The notes beneath the pieces were generated by a model. The model ran no database searches. It was not told the DNA's origin and saw nothing but the letters and a program-made list of their open reading frames with translations. Shown piece by piece: positions 52,801-64,000 of a stretch of DNA of 64,000 nt (the first letter of the stretch is position 1; every line of letters begins with the position of its first letter). A program made the translations under genes and the position numbers. Origin of the DNA: Maylandia zebra (Eukaryota > Chordata > Actinopteri > Cichliformes > Cichlidae); assembly GCF_041146795.1 (NCBI RefSeq), contig NC_135176.1, positions 25,491,786 to 25,555,785 on the forward strand, given 5' to 3'.

Positions 52801-54606
52801 TACTCTTTACAAGGTTTACTTAAAAGAAGCATGGCAGCGTGATGTCTTAAAGATATGTAGGAGTCTGTCCATTCTTTGAACTGAATCTGGTGAGGTTCAT
52901 TAAAGGGACAAAACTTTTTTTACCCATGTGAATCTTTGTAAAGCTGACGACGATGCATGATATTTTCCCTCCAAGTGTCCAGTCACTGAGTTAAATGTCT
53001 GTTTCGAAGGTCCAGAGCTATAAAAACGCATGTTCTTCTTTCTTTTGTCTGGACCAAACAAACTGCACTGCTGCCCTGAAAGCAACAGAAAACCCTGACA
53101 TACACCATGTTCTTCACACTCACTTGAATGTTGACAAAGACTCCGTGGTAGGTCTCGTACAGCACTTTGTTGCCTTTGGTGTGCAGAGGGAACTCAAAGG
53201 GAATCTCAGTCTTTCCTCCAGGGATTTTTCCAGCCTTGGCCACTTCAATGTTACTGCTGATCAGCTGGATGGGCTGCAACATGTTTCAATGTGATTATTA
53301 TTAGGAACAATTGACTAGCAGTTAGTCTGACCTAGCAGTCAAACATTTTAAACCAGGAGTTCAATGATTATAAACGTATAAAGTGAAACTTGTATCCTGT
53401 AGGTAAAATATAACACAAAATCAATGACAGATAAACACTATTTGATGAAAAGTAAGGACTCAAACAGTAAAACAATGGGTTAAACAGTTTATGTCGCTTA
53501 TTAAGAGTCTGTTAATTATATTTTGAATTAATTAAACGTTTACTTAATACAATATTTCAAAACAAAAGGCATGACTGATGCTTATAATAGTCTTGTTTTG
53601 TTTGAAAGTTCAGCTCAGGTAAATAAAACTTCTGGATGATTAATTTATGATGATTTTATTTACTTTTTTCTTGTTTTTTTTTTTAAATACTTCTGTCTCA
53701 TATTTATGCTGGTGAAACTTCTTTGTCAAATGGTAAAGGAAATGACCCTTTTACTAGTCTTTATCTCCACTCAAAGTGATTTTAAAACAATATCTTAGAC
53801 GTTCACCTTGACAGAGTTGTAGAAAGCCTCAAAGACACCGACACTCTTGGAACTCAGCTGCAGATTCACGACTCCCTCCATGCTCAGAGAGATGCCATGA
53901 TGCTGCAGTGCCTCCTTACAAACCAGCAGGATGACACCAGCCACTGTTTCCTGCACACCAAGCAACACGGATGAGCTACAGTCTATCAGTTTTTTTTAAT
54001 ATACACAGTCCCACATTATCAAAGGCTCAAAAACAATTGGTCAAACTAAGATCATTTTAGCAACATTTTGCCGAATCTGATGGAGAACACAACCATAAAC
54101 ACTTCACAGTTCATCTTCCTGCTTCTATCAGCAGTCACATGATCATACCCATACCATAACTATCTCCATCATTGCTGGAACTGCTTGGCAGTCAAATGTC
54201 CAGTTACTTTTGGCTTCTAAAAATGTAGATGCATTAGTCTCTGCTTGAGGTTTCACTTATATTTTCCATCACAAACTACGATGTTATGTGTATATATCTG
54301 ATCAATCTGTGAGGATTTCTGTGGCGAACCTCACAACAGACACATTTCGCCGTCACACCGACAGTCAGGTGCCCGATCATGTGACGCCGGCGACTGGTAG
54401 CTAAATAACTAGCTCGGGTTGTTACAGTACATTGGTTTAGTAGCAGTTACATAGCTACATTATTCATAAATAAAGAAAAATACTGTATTATTAACGTTAG
54501 CTGACGAGGTTGCAGAAGCTGCTGGTGCTAGCTAGCTGTGGCAACTTACCCCTTCTAGATAAACTTTGTTTGCTCTTTTCAGCCTTATATCCAACGTGAC
54601 GCTCAT
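49868..54606 (-). CDS. vps26c: VPS26C (DSCR3), retriever subunit
   Basis: VPS26C is the arrestin-fold subunit of retriever, which with the CCC complex returns cargo such as integrins from endosomes to the cell surface. Eight exons on the minus strand give 891 nt and 296 aa (human 297): 54606-54550, 53950-53807, 53273-53124, 52754-52674, 51970-51899, 51789-51639, 51559-51407, 49950-49868. All junctions are GT-AG with matching phases. The protein starts MSVTLDIRLKRANKVYLEG, continues with PIQLISSNIEVAKAGKIPGG and FPLHTKGNKVLYETYHGVFV, and ends HDDHLITESFPLKLCRL. The two beta-sandwich halves meet near VPTPVNFTITPDTLQ-like sequence in exon 5. No damage is seen. A minus-strand aataaa lies at 49,681-49,676, so the 3' UTR is short. 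Confidence 0.96.
50305..50520 (+). repeat. SINE-like dispersed repeat in VPS26C intron
   Basis: The segment reads acagtgggtagcactgtcac, then tgtttgaaacccagctagag and ctggagtttgcatccctcag. These are decayed forms of a ubiquitous fish repeat that starts with agtggttagcactg and includes ggtttgaaaccc. The copy is old. Confidence 0.55.
50810..51144 (+). mobile_element. Tc1-like element with internal deletion
   Basis: It begins in transposase coding sequence (gtgccaagtgtaaagttcgg, tggaggggggattatta, ttcggcccctttagttcaag) and then jumps to the 3' terminal part (atcatattaaaccccctaaa, gaatgggacatcactcaag, aatgaataactttggcaata, tagtgtg). The middle, with the later catalytic residues, is missing. It lies in the last VPS26C intron. 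Confidence 0.8.
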
Positions 54607-54830
54607 TTCTGATCATTACACGGCACACAGTCAGTTAAAAAAATGCTACCTCCTCTCCGGCCTCCACCTTACTAATCAAAACACACACACTAAAAGCGCT
54701 AATTTTCACATCTGTTAGCCGAGTTCATGTTCCGTTTTGGACTAACAACAACACCGTATCCGGTCGGTCCGATCCTTCACAATAAAGCGACAACACGAAA
54801 GACGATGGGGATTTCCGGTCCAAATGATTC
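54607..54830 (-). promoter_or_regulatory. vps26c: VPS26C 5' UTR and promoter region
   Basis: The segment directly upstream of the VPS26C ATG is locally richer in CpG (ccgtatccggtcggtccgat near 54,755-54,775; gatttccggtccaaatg near 54,810). No TATA box is evident. The true transcription start cannot be fixed by reading. Confidence 0.5.
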
Positions 54831-57800
54831 AAAGTAAAAACCGAAACAATCTAAAGGGAGAGAAATAATTTACAAAAGGGTAAAAAACAAACAAACTTGA
54901 AAACAACGTTAAACTCTATGGAGCACTCTCCATGAAACAAAAACACTGTCTTCATAGCTTTGCTGGTGCCTGGAGAGAAAAAAAGATTTTGGTTTTGTGT
55001 GCTCAGGTCTGTTTTTGCAGCTTGCGTAGAACAGTACAGTGGAGGTGACCCACCAACTGGTACTGGAGCATATCGGGATGTCTTAAAGTGACATCACTTC
55101 AGACTAATATTGAGATAAATTACTTTCATGGTTTTGTGTGTTAGCCAATCACCAACATATATGTTGAATATTTGTAGACCTGGACACATTTTCTTTAATC
55201 CAGCAGCAACTGAACTAGATATGCTAAATTTGTGCATTTATTTATGTATTTTTTTTTAATGTAAATTGGTGTTTAACAGTGTTTACCTTTTTGTTGCTTC
55301 TTATTTTGGAAATTTTAAAGTCACTTTTAGATTTTACCACTAGATGGCTACATTGGGCTACTTTACACAAAACAAATACATAAAAATCTTATCTTTACGT
55401 TTAGATTTTAATTGTTCAGAATGAGATATATGAGGTTGTCCCTTGTTTTTTGATTTGATGCACTTGTAACAGGTGTTATTGTGCGGATATTGTCAATATT
55501 CTGTACAAACCAAACAATTAAAGTCCGTTATTGAAAATTTAATATCTCTCAAATCTCAAAGTTATGTAATTCTGAATGAGGTTACACGTTTTATTTGTTT
55601 TATATAAATCCCCTTTTATACCACAAACATCCATCTTCTTGCGCTTATCTGGGGCCAGGTTGCAAGGGCAGCAGCCTAAGCAGAGAAGCACAGACTTTCC
55701 TCTACCCAGTCACTTCCTCCGGCTTATCCTGTGGAGCACTGCAAGCTGAAAGATATAATCTCTCAAGTGAGTCCTGGGAAAACTAAAAGCAAAAAGGTTA
55801 AGAAAAAGAAGAAAAGGCAGGAACTAGACCTCATGACAAAAAACTGCTTTTCTTTAAGAAAATAAAAGTGAATAAACCCTTAATTTTAATAAAAATGAAA
55901 ATAAAGTCCCTCTTTGCTTACTGGAGCTGGAACTGGATACTTGTAACATCTCAGATTATAGGCAGAAAACATCACACAAGATGTCACAGCAAATAAAATC
56001 CTTTAACAGGGGCTTTTGTGTTTTAGTGTGTGGCTCATTATATTTTCAACTTTCATTTCAAATCAGCTCACATTGAGCCTGTGTGTGCATTGCAAACACA
56101 GGCTTCAACATTTATTTCATGTGAAGGGATGTTGCATCAGGGGTTGTGAGTTACCTCCAGAATATCTCACCGGTGGTTCTCACATTATTTGACATCTTGA
56201 GTGCAGCTTTAATGCTTTTCAAGCTGAAAGAAAAATTCTGATGACATGTTACTGCTTTGTCTGTTACAGTAAATATTAGTTACTTTGGACCATATTGTTT
56301 GGACCAGACACAAACGCCACCAGCCATCTCAACTTCAGTGGCTGCTCCACAGTGTTGCCACAACACAAGGCTGACAGCTAAAGACAACTGTGTGCAGGCT
56401 GAGCCTCATTCGTCCTTTGAAAGGCTTTAGCCCTTCATCTTTCAGTTACAGTGCTACTTTCTTTACAATGAAGAAGTTGTCGCTATGCAAATTTGCTTGC
56501 AAGTATTTTTTTATAGAGAACTCCCACATTCATTTACTATTATACAGATGCCCTGACGTTAAAAAAAAGAAGAAGCATTTTCTCCATTCATTATATATAA
56601 CTACTTGTATATAACAACTAGTCAAATTAACTGTTGTGTATACTGAATGAGTAAATATACTTTCCACTATTCCACCATGGGGGAGGACAGCGGCTGGGGG
56701 GAGGTGAAAGCAGTGGATGATTTAAACACAACACTTTGTTTTTAGCTAAAAAGAAACACACTAACAAAAGGGATTCGTTTTTATTACTTTTTACATAACA
56801 TACCCCTGTATCACAATCCCTGATTTATTATTATGATACCATAACGATATTTATGTCTAAAACACAACAACTAAAGGTAACATTTGTTTTTTTCCAAGAA
56901 TAACACAATCAACATTAGTCATACGAATACACTAACAACTGTAAATGTGTAATAAGCTTTAACATTTTTCTGATGATTCAAACATATGTAGAAATATCCT
57001 CTGGCAGGTGCAATATTACTCAAGCTGCAGAGGAACTCCTTATTTAAAGAAGAAATCATAGCGCCGACTAAAGATCACAGCAAGTTTTCTTTGAAATTTA
57101 TTTTGGTGGTGTTTGTCTAATCCAGTTATGTATTGACGGCCACAACATCGAAACCCTGCAGATATTATGGAAACTGAAACGTTACATGAAGCATTTAGGA
57201 CTAATTCTTCTTCACCTACTGCTGTGTTTAAATACATGTGGCACTATAGTGCCAGATACACTGTAGAGCCCATATTTATGTTTTTGAGCCAATAATAACT
57301 TAAACTGATGTGTCACCATAATGATATAAATACAATTCTGCAGCAGGTGTCAGCGAGAGAGATGGTGCACAGCAGTAGGATTCAAAGATTTGTACCAAAG
57401 CAGGCACATTTACTGTGGTAAACAGACTAGTATTGATACACCACTCAACTCATTTTTATACTACAAGCCAGATTCACACTCACTTACATCCCTTTATTTG
57501 AGCCATTTTAAAATCAGAAAATCTGGGGGTCACCCTGCCCTGAATATAAAAGTAAATTTTTCTTTGGTATCATATTGGTTTAATTTTTTATTATTTTTTT
57601 AATTTCTTGCACGGCTACATGTAGTACCTTCACAGGCCACTAGGACCACACTTTGAAAATCTCTGCTTTATTCTATGTATCTTTGCCTGGTATGCTTAGA
57701 ATGAGTGGATCAGTCTAAATTGTGGCACTAATATCCAGCTCAGTCACTTTCATTGTATCTGGTCTCACAGGAAGGTCTGATCAGCCCAGTGCTGAAAGCC

Positions 57801-58507
57801 TGTTAGGAGGGCCTACATTCATAGAACACGAGCTATATTCAGTAACTACTGTTTTGTGGAACTATTTCTCAATGCTTGCAAAATTTCTAAACAGAGTTGT
57901 AAATGTCTTCTGAATTTTAAAAACATCTGTTATGTGTAACAACAATTTTAAAAATAAAACTTGAAACAAGCAATTATCGATTGGTGGTTACGTAAAAAGC
58001 TTATCATATGAGAGTCTTTGTGGTTTTCCACTAAAAAATTTGTTCGGATCTACTGTTGTTCAGATGAAATGCGCAAACACTATGAGCTGTTTGTGTCATC
58101 ACTAGTCCTGCAAGTGAAAACTCTTGCCATGATCTTTAGGGGGCTCTGCAGGAAATGTTTTAATCACAAGTGAACAATCTGGGATGTTTTACATCTTTAC
58201 ACCTCGCTTTTTGGGAGCGATTAGAAAGCAAGCTGTAAAGTGTTAGTAGTGATGTTTAGAGAAATATTTTGACAGGACTACTTGAGCACTGTTTTTTCCA
58301 TCTCAACTAAGCTAAGCAATGGCTTATTCTAGCTTCATATTTAAGTACAGCTCAGAAAGAAGTATCAGTTACTTCATCTAAATCTTAATAATAAAATAAT
58401 TCTCCAAAACACGTCTTTAAATACTAAACTCTTACTTTATCGGTGTATAACTTAACATTCTATTCATTCTAAAAAGGTCTTCAAAAGCATTTATAAAGAG
58501 ATCCATT
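54831..58507. other. Intergenic region VPS26C to KCNJ15, left part
   Basis: No exon of DYRK1A or KCNJ6, the genes expected here by human order, was recognised. The interval 55,595-55,790 has phrases of a decayed fish repeat (catcttcttgcgcttatctg, then agcagagaagcacagac). A segment at 57,610-57,665 (ccactaggaccacactttga) resembles one end of a fish hAT-like element. The rest is A+T rich and unassigned. Confidence 0.5.
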
Positions 58508-59210
58508 CAGTGTTGTTCAAGTTACTTGAAAAAAGTAATCAGTAACTAATTACCTATTTTCTGCACAATCCTGCACATAAAATAAAATAGGTTTTTGTGT
58601 TTACACTCAGTCTTTCAAATAGATGCAAGTAAAACACAGCAGAAAATAAATAAAATCAAAGACTAGTGGTCCAGTCGCTCTATTTTCACCTGTATAGCAG
58701 GAGTGGGGTAGGCGGAGATTTGCTCTGGTGCAGGTGTGCCGCAGCGGTCAGTGGAAGAATCCGCGAGTTTCTCTGTGAATTTCCCATTACATCGTAGCGT
58801 ACTCGGTGCTTGCTGGGAAGTTAAGGGGTTTTTTGCTGCAAAAATTTTTATTCCCATGCAGTGAACAGCGGACGCTAATGTTTTTGTCACTTTTTAAGGA
58901 ATCAAACTCAAAGTAAGGTCAGTACTTCCACGCTTTAAACGTTGCATGCTCATACTCTCTCCCGTACTCATTATATTATTCATTCTTGATCTGCACACAG
59001 CTGTTGCCAGGAACGTGGCACTTGCTTACATCATTGTCATGAGACACTCATAAAAGAATCACGGTTTTAGTAACGCAGTAACGCAGCGTTCTTACGGGAA
59101 CGTAATGGTAATCTAATTACCTTTTTTGCAATAGTAATCCCTTACGTTACTCATTACTTGAAAAAATAATCAGATTACAGTTACTTGTAACGCGTTACTG
59201 CCCATCTCTG
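58508..59210. mobile_element. hAT-like non-autonomous element (about 700 bp)
   Basis: The left end cagtgttgttcaagttactt with aagtaatcagtaactaatta and the right end, read on the minus strand, cagagatgggcagtaacgcg with ttacaagtaactgtaatc share related terminal and subterminal words. The interior has acgcagtaacgcagcg and gggaacgtaatggtaatc. Flanking octamers gatccatt and ctcccatt are only partly alike, so the insertion is old or the borders are off by a few bases. Confidence 0.6.
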
Positions 59211-59271
59211 CTCCCATTATTAAAACCCAAATGAAAGAATCATACAGGGCTGTTAGCCCTTCATTCTGGTA

Positions 59272-59599
59272 GGGGAGACCGGGGATAGTTGTAACATTTT
59301 TGACATTTCTGTCTGTAAATTGAAGCTCTTTTAAGGTAGTGGATTCAAAATGTAATGCAAAGTATTTACATGTCTCTGCTATTAAATAGTGCAGCTATTT
59401 TCTCTGCAGCACAATTACCCATTGCATGGTATGGTCTCAAACACGAAGAGTGAAATGTTACAATTAACCCCATAGTCTGGGTTAGTTGTAACATATCCTG
59501 GGGTAAAATGTAACACAATGAAAAAAGGGTACTAACAAAACATTAACATGTAATCTTTGTTTATTCAACACATGAATGCATTTACATCCATTTATGTAG

Positions 59600-59677
<78 letters not shown>

Positions 59678-60603
59678 CAGAATGCAGAAATCTAGCTTTT
59701 GAACATATTCCAACCCCCCAAAAAAGACAAGTTATGGAATTTTCTGCAACTGAATATTTCATTAATTTTGATTGGTCTTCCTTGAGTTTGGCCTCATTGG
59801 CTCAGTGGGCATTATAACTTACAACTCTTGCACCAATTTTGAACATAACAATGAAGCTGAAAAAATGTAGTTGTTCACCAGCATCGCAATTCCATTACTT
59901 TTTATCATGGCTTACCTTGGTGTGGTTTGCAAAGTGCTTCAGAAAGATGAGGAAATCTGTTTCTTGCACCCATCCTGATTTATTTCCACTACCAGTACTT
60001 CCTACTGGTCCATCTCTGACACAGTGGTCTGCATAATGTATGTGTGGGAACACAAACAGTGGAGGAATTGTGTTGCCAATGGCATTAACCGCATATACAA
60101 AAGTGACCAGTGAACCTCTCTCTGCTGATGCCGTTGCCCCAACTTGTTTAATATAAGTTAAAGTAATAGTGTGGTAAGTTGCAACATCTGCATTATTGTT
60201 ACAACTAACCCAGACTGTTGCTGTTACAACTGACCCAGACTCCTATAGCCACGAACTAGCTAACATTACAGCCAACGGCTAAAACATTAGCACTAAAGAC
60301 CTACGCAGAATATATCCCCATAGACATACAAATAACATCATTTAAATTTGATGAGTTTAACTGCAAAGCAGATGATGTTATTAGAAATTGAAATAAAGTA
60401 GAAAAACTTACTTTTTGCCATACAAATTACTTTTTTTCATGTTAAATTGTCTGTGTTTGACAAAATGTGCTGATTTTTCACATGTGATAGCAGAACTGAG
60501 TTGGGCATGCACAGGATGAGTCACATCATTTGAAACTTAGCCCTGATTGGAGAAATTGGAAGTGTTACAACTGACCCACGTTACAACTATCCCCGGTCTC
60601 CCC
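59272..60603 (-). mobile_element. pogo-like (Tigger/JRK group) transposon, degraded
   Basis: The 24-bp terminal inverted repeats are perfect (starting ggggagaccggggatagttg) and flanked by TA dinucleotides at 59,270-59,271 and 60,604-60,605, as expected for Tc/mariner-type insertion. Further attgtaacat/gttacaact words recur inside both ends. The minus strand at about 60,142-59,903 encodes a DDE-transposase-like stretch (SAERGSLVTFVYAVNAIGN, PPLFVFPHIHYADH, GSGNKSGWVQ), which ends at a stop. The rest of the transposase is missing. Confidence 0.85.
59601..59676. repeat. (TG)38 microsatellite inside the pogo-like element
   Basis: A run of 76 bp of pure TG lies in the left third of the element at 59,272-60,603. 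Confidence 0.95.
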
Positions 60604-60842
60604 TACATTTAATTAATTTAACTTGAATATTAATACAAAAAAACATCATAATGATTAAACGAATAAACAGAATTTTACAGTGAACACATGTCAGGTTTCT
60701 AGTCTTCTTAAAAGTGTAGATAAAAAATCACTTTTATATGATTCAAAATAAACGTTTTACGTGTTTAAATCAAAGGTCATAGCTGTAAGGGACATTAACA
60801 CAGTGGCTGAGCCTCAGGTCAATTAACAGTAATTAAGATCCT

Positions 60843-61865
60843 CTATTCCTCCCTGAATTCCTTCTCGAGTTTCAGCTTTTCTGAACTGTCGCTGTGGATG
60901 TCTGGATCACTGCTCTTTTGCACCTTGTCAAAAAAGTTGAAGTCTGCCACAAAGCGTCCACTGGGGGTGCTATACAGCACCGGTTTGAACTCATAACCCC
61001 ACAGGATCTCGTCAGGGATGTAAGAGGTACGTCTCTGACACGTGGCTGCCGTCGACTCCATGGTGGCATTGAGGGTGATGAGCAACTCAAACCTACGCGT
61101 TTTGAGGTTTTCTGCCGTCAGTCCTGCCAGCGGGCTGTGCTGGTCTAGGACGTGATAGAAGGTGAGAGGGAGGATAAGGAAGGGGCACTCGCCACCGGAG
61201 TACATGTTGAAATCAACAGAGCTCTGATGGACTTGCGTCTTCTCGCCCTCCTCAGTCGCGTAGGGTTGCAGGAGCTTTCCTGTTAGCTGGCACTGGATCA
61301 GGAGGCTCTTCCTCATGTTGGCCACCCTCACCATCAGACACAGCTTTCCTTGGTGCTTGCAGATCACTGCCACCTGGCTGAACTTGATGGTCTCTGCTCG
61401 CTTCTTGGGTCTAGCTAGTTTGGCCAGAAAGGCACCGGTAACGAAGATCTCAGCCAGTCCAGTGATGACAAGCTGAGCCACCAGAGTAAAGATGGCCAGA
61501 GGGCATTCTTCAGAGATGTAACGAAAACCATAACCAATGGTGGTCTGTGACTCTAGAGAGAAGAGGAAGGCTCCAGTGAGCGTTTCCACGTTCATCAGGC
61601 ATGGAGTGTGGGTAGAATTTAAATCTGGCTCAAAGTCACCATTGCCCATTCCAATGAAGTAAAAGATGACCCCAAAGATGAACCAAGTCATGACAAAGGT
61701 GGAGGCAAATAAGGTGAGTTTGTAGCGCCATTTCATGTCCACCACAGTCGTCCAAATGTCGTGCAGGTACAGCTTGACCATGCCCTCCACGTTATCGATC
61801 CTTACCATGTTGTGCCCATCCTTGGACACAATCCTTCGCTGGAAATCTTTATTCCCTTTAGCCAT
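60843..61865 (-). CDS. kcnj15: Kir4-type inward-rectifier potassium channel (KCNJ15-like)
   Basis: Inward rectifiers set resting potassium conductance in the plasma membrane. One coding exon of 340 codons starts at ATG 61,865 ([11 protein letters not shown]); an acceptor at 61,935-61,934 implies an upstream non-coding exon. The protein has TM1 ([20 protein letters not shown]), a pore with [14 protein letters not shown] (GYG filter), TM2 with a Glu at the rectification position ([19 protein letters not shown]), the PIP2-binding [12 protein letters not shown] and the conserved cytoplasmic domain ([37 protein letters not shown]). TFVMTWF and the overall match favour Kir4.2 (KCNJ15) over Kir4.1, and synteny with VPS26C and TTC3 agrees. 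It is shorter than human (375 aa) and ends EKEFREE, without the usual C-terminal SNV. Confidence 0.88.
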   Translation of the reverse strand: MAKGNKDFQRRIVSKDGHNMVRIDNVEGMVKLYLHDIWTTVVDMKWRYKLTLFASTFVMTWFIFGVIFYFIGMGNGDFEPDLNSTHTPCLMNVETLTGAFLFSLESQTTIGYGFRYISEECPLAIFTLVAQLVITGLAEIFVTGAFLAKLARPKKRAETIKFSQVAVICKHQGKLCLMVRVANMRKSLLIQCQLTGKLLQPYATEEGEKTQVHQSSVDFNMYSGGECPFLILPLTFYHVLDQHSPLAGLTAENLKTRRFELLITLNATMESTAATCQRRTSYIPDEILWGYEFKPVLYSTPSGRFVADFNFFDKVQKSSDPDIHSDSSEKLKLEKEFREE

Positions 61866-61933
61866 GATGCTCTGGGTCAATTCAAACTGAAGGTCACGTC
61901 TGAGGTTTTAGTTTGGCATTGCCAATTGAAGGT
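61866..61933 (-). other. kcnj15: KCNJ15 5' UTR part of coding exon
   Basis: The minus strand has a polypyrimidine stretch (atctcttttgccag) just before 61,933. A leader exon must lie farther right, possibly outside the window. Confidence 0.55.
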
Positions 61934-64000
61934 CTGGCAAAAGAGATAAAATATATTAATTAATATCTCACTTTGAGCTGTAGCACCAGTCAAATCAGTG
62001 GAGATGGCAACCAATTCAAGGGCTTTTACTTATTTATACTATTTTCTGTAATGTGGAAAAAAACCCTGAAGGCTTGTTAAAGCAGCCAGGTTGTCTTGAC
62101 CTCTTGCCCTAATCTGCCTCATGAAAGTGGCACCTAGAACAGCTTTGAGTTAACAGGTGAGTCTTACTCCTCAGTTACAAAAGCCTAAAGACCAGTTGGC
62201 AACCATCTAACATCTACCATTCACAAGGGAAAAATGTGTATTCCTTAACCAGCTAGCAAGTGGTTGCTAGAGTATTCTGGTAGTCACCATTAGTGCTCCA
62301 TTCAAGCAAGCCTTTGGACCTTTCAGTGATGCTCTGGCAACCTGGTTGCTAGGCAAAAGTGTGTTCTCTGACAAGCTAGAGAGTGGTTGCTGTAAAATCC
62401 TGAAGGGATATTCAATACTCCTTTGTTTGCGAGGAGATTGCCACAGTTACCCATAATTAGCACGTAAGACACCGACTTGTCTGCAAAAAGATGTTGAGCA
62501 GTAGTAAAACTGGAAATAGAGAATGTTTTCCTTCAAAGTAAAAAGTTGTGCCTTGTGAGATGCATTGGCTGCAGCAGTGTGCACAAGGAAATTCGAACGG
62601 CGCAAAACCCAACTGAAATAATTTTTCAGTTCAGTTTTATTTAGATTTAGAGGGAGTATCATAGCGATCTGATGGTCGCTTATGTGTTAGAAGTTGATAA
62701 TAAGGTGTACAGAGTTGTTATCAAAGCAACTGTAAAGCTTTTGAGATTTTATGTCTATACTTTTTTATGAGCTATACTTTACCAATTGTGTTATCACTGA
62801 CAGTATATAAAAGGTTGACATAGCTTCCAGGTCTGAAAAGCGAGGCCAATGTAAAGTCTGCTTGTATTGAAGTCTATGATAGAACGGTTCTATCTTCTAG
62901 TTGTTTTATGGCCTTAGCACACACTTTCTTAATGAGTTTATGGCCTCTGTCGGTACTTCTAAGTTTCGCTAAAAATAACACAGTGTTCTTTCTGTACAGG
63001 TCACCAGGTTTTGACTGGAACTGATTAAAGAACAAATATCCATTTATGATTTAAACATTTAATATTTTAAGTATCAACTAACATAAAACTCCAAAAGAAA
63101 TTATCCCTTCACTGTGGTCTGTTGATATAGTTAGGGAACACATTCAGTACTATCTAGTTGTGGTACAGCCAGTAAGTGCATTTGGTAAAGTACTTGTAAG
63201 TATAATTGAGGTACTTTAATTTTAATTTCATGCTACTTAACACCCTAACTTTACTGCAGATAAAATAAAATTGATCTGCAAGCCTATGTTTGGAGTTATA
63301 GTAAAATAACACAAATATGAAATGTAAATAATTAACCGCTAAAGGTGAAGCCATTTATTTCAAGCTTTTATCCAAAAAAGTTGGATTAGAAACTTATTAC
63401 ATTAAAAATTTCAGATACAAGTTACGCATCTTTAAATTTCTATTTATGAACTTAAAATTTGAACTTACTCAGAAATAAGATAATTAGATATATGTAACTT
63501 TTAAGTAATTCATCACCTTTTATCTTTTTATTTTTAATTTAATAATCAAAATGACTTTTTTAACAGTAAAATAGTAACCAGATAGCTTTTTTCAGTTTCC
63601 TGAATCCCAGCTAAGCTAAGCTATGGCTATGTGTCGCATATAGATATGAAACTCACAGCTTTTTACCCAAGTCTAAGTAAATATAGCATAGATAGTTCAT
63701 GTTCCAGATTGTATAAGAATCTTATGTGTTGATTTTAATATTTTTTTCTTGTTTGTTTTTTTACGTTTAGATAGAGATACGTAACTGTTTCTCCGCTAGG
63801 CTAACTATCTATTTAGCATTCAAATAAGAAGCTGTTATCAGCCCTAATTCTAGGCAAAAAGAATCAGACACAGAATTATAGTCATTTGCTTATTCTTAAA
63901 AAATAATTTGCAGGCAAAGAACTGACTTGGATCATTGATCACATCTAGTTTTTTTTTTCATTCTGAAGAAAATGTAAAGATAACTTTTTTCATTGTGAGC
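61934..64000 (-). other. KCNJ15 upstream intron or intergenic
   Basis: I see no coding exon. About 62,260-62,400 has iterated ggttgctag words, also seen near 27,180-27,330, which suggests a dispersed repeat. About 62,810-62,960 (gtctgaaaagcgaggccaat, tattgaagtctatgat) is a decayed copy of the repeat noted at 272-681. From 63,000 to the end is A+T rich with no landmark. Confidence 0.5.

Noticed and set aside
55021-58500. Search for DYRK1A or KCNJ6 exons
   Set aside because: No kinase or channel motif was readable on either strand between VPS26C and the KCNJ15-like gene.
61866-61880. Five extra residues at the N terminus of the potassium channel
   Set aside because: That extension would start at TTG; the first ATG is at 61,865 and a splice acceptor lies upstream.

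Overview
This window is vertebrate nuclear DNA, almost certainly from a percomorph teleost and possibly a cichlid. The evidence is multi-exon genes with GT-AG introns, long (TG)n runs, teleost-type Tc1, hAT, L2 and Rex1-like repeats, and proteins that align along their length with known vertebrate families. Species is an inference; no bacterial, organellar or viral content was seen.

Layout. (1) 1-11,900, minus strand: the 5' part of RABGEF1 (Rabex-5), with six coding exons between 4334 and 952 and a likely non-coding first exon and CpG promoter near 11,745-11,900; the rest of its VPS9 domain lies beyond the left edge. Its ~7.4 kb first intron is full of repeats. (2) 14,683-17,657, plus strand: a three-exon gene I do not recognise, predicted 461 aa with an N-terminal hydrophobic segment. 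(3) ~18,900-49,400, plus strand: TTC3, a TPR and RING-H2 E3 ubiquitin ligase. I traced 45 coding exons whose lengths sum to 5,286 nt, in frame from ATG to stop (1,761 aa). (4) 49,868-54,606, minus strand: the complete eight-exon VPS26C (DSCR3), 296 aa, tail-to-tail with TTC3. (5) 60,843-61,865, minus strand: a single-coding-exon inward-rectifier potassium channel of the Kir4 group, best matched to KCNJ15.

TTC3, VPS26C and KCNJ15 lie near each other on human 21q22 (Down syndrome region), so the right two thirds of the window is a compacted conserved block; DYRK1A and KCNJ6, which lie between VPS26C and KCNJ15 in human, are not seen in the gap here. RABGEF1 is on another human chromosome, so a synteny break lies between 12 and 18.9 kb, where the unrecognised gene sits.

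The genes do not form a pathway, although RABGEF1 (ubiquitin binding, endosomal Rab5 activation), TTC3 (ubiquitin ligase) and VPS26C (endosomal Commander/retriever recycling) all act in ubiquitin or endosomal biology. Most of the unusual structure is in the mobile elements: five terminal-inverted-repeat elements with assignable ends and target duplications, a SINE nested in one of them, a nearly intact LINE ORF broken at a homopolymer, several perfect palindromes, and an intronic inverted repeat pair around a 122-bp TG tract.
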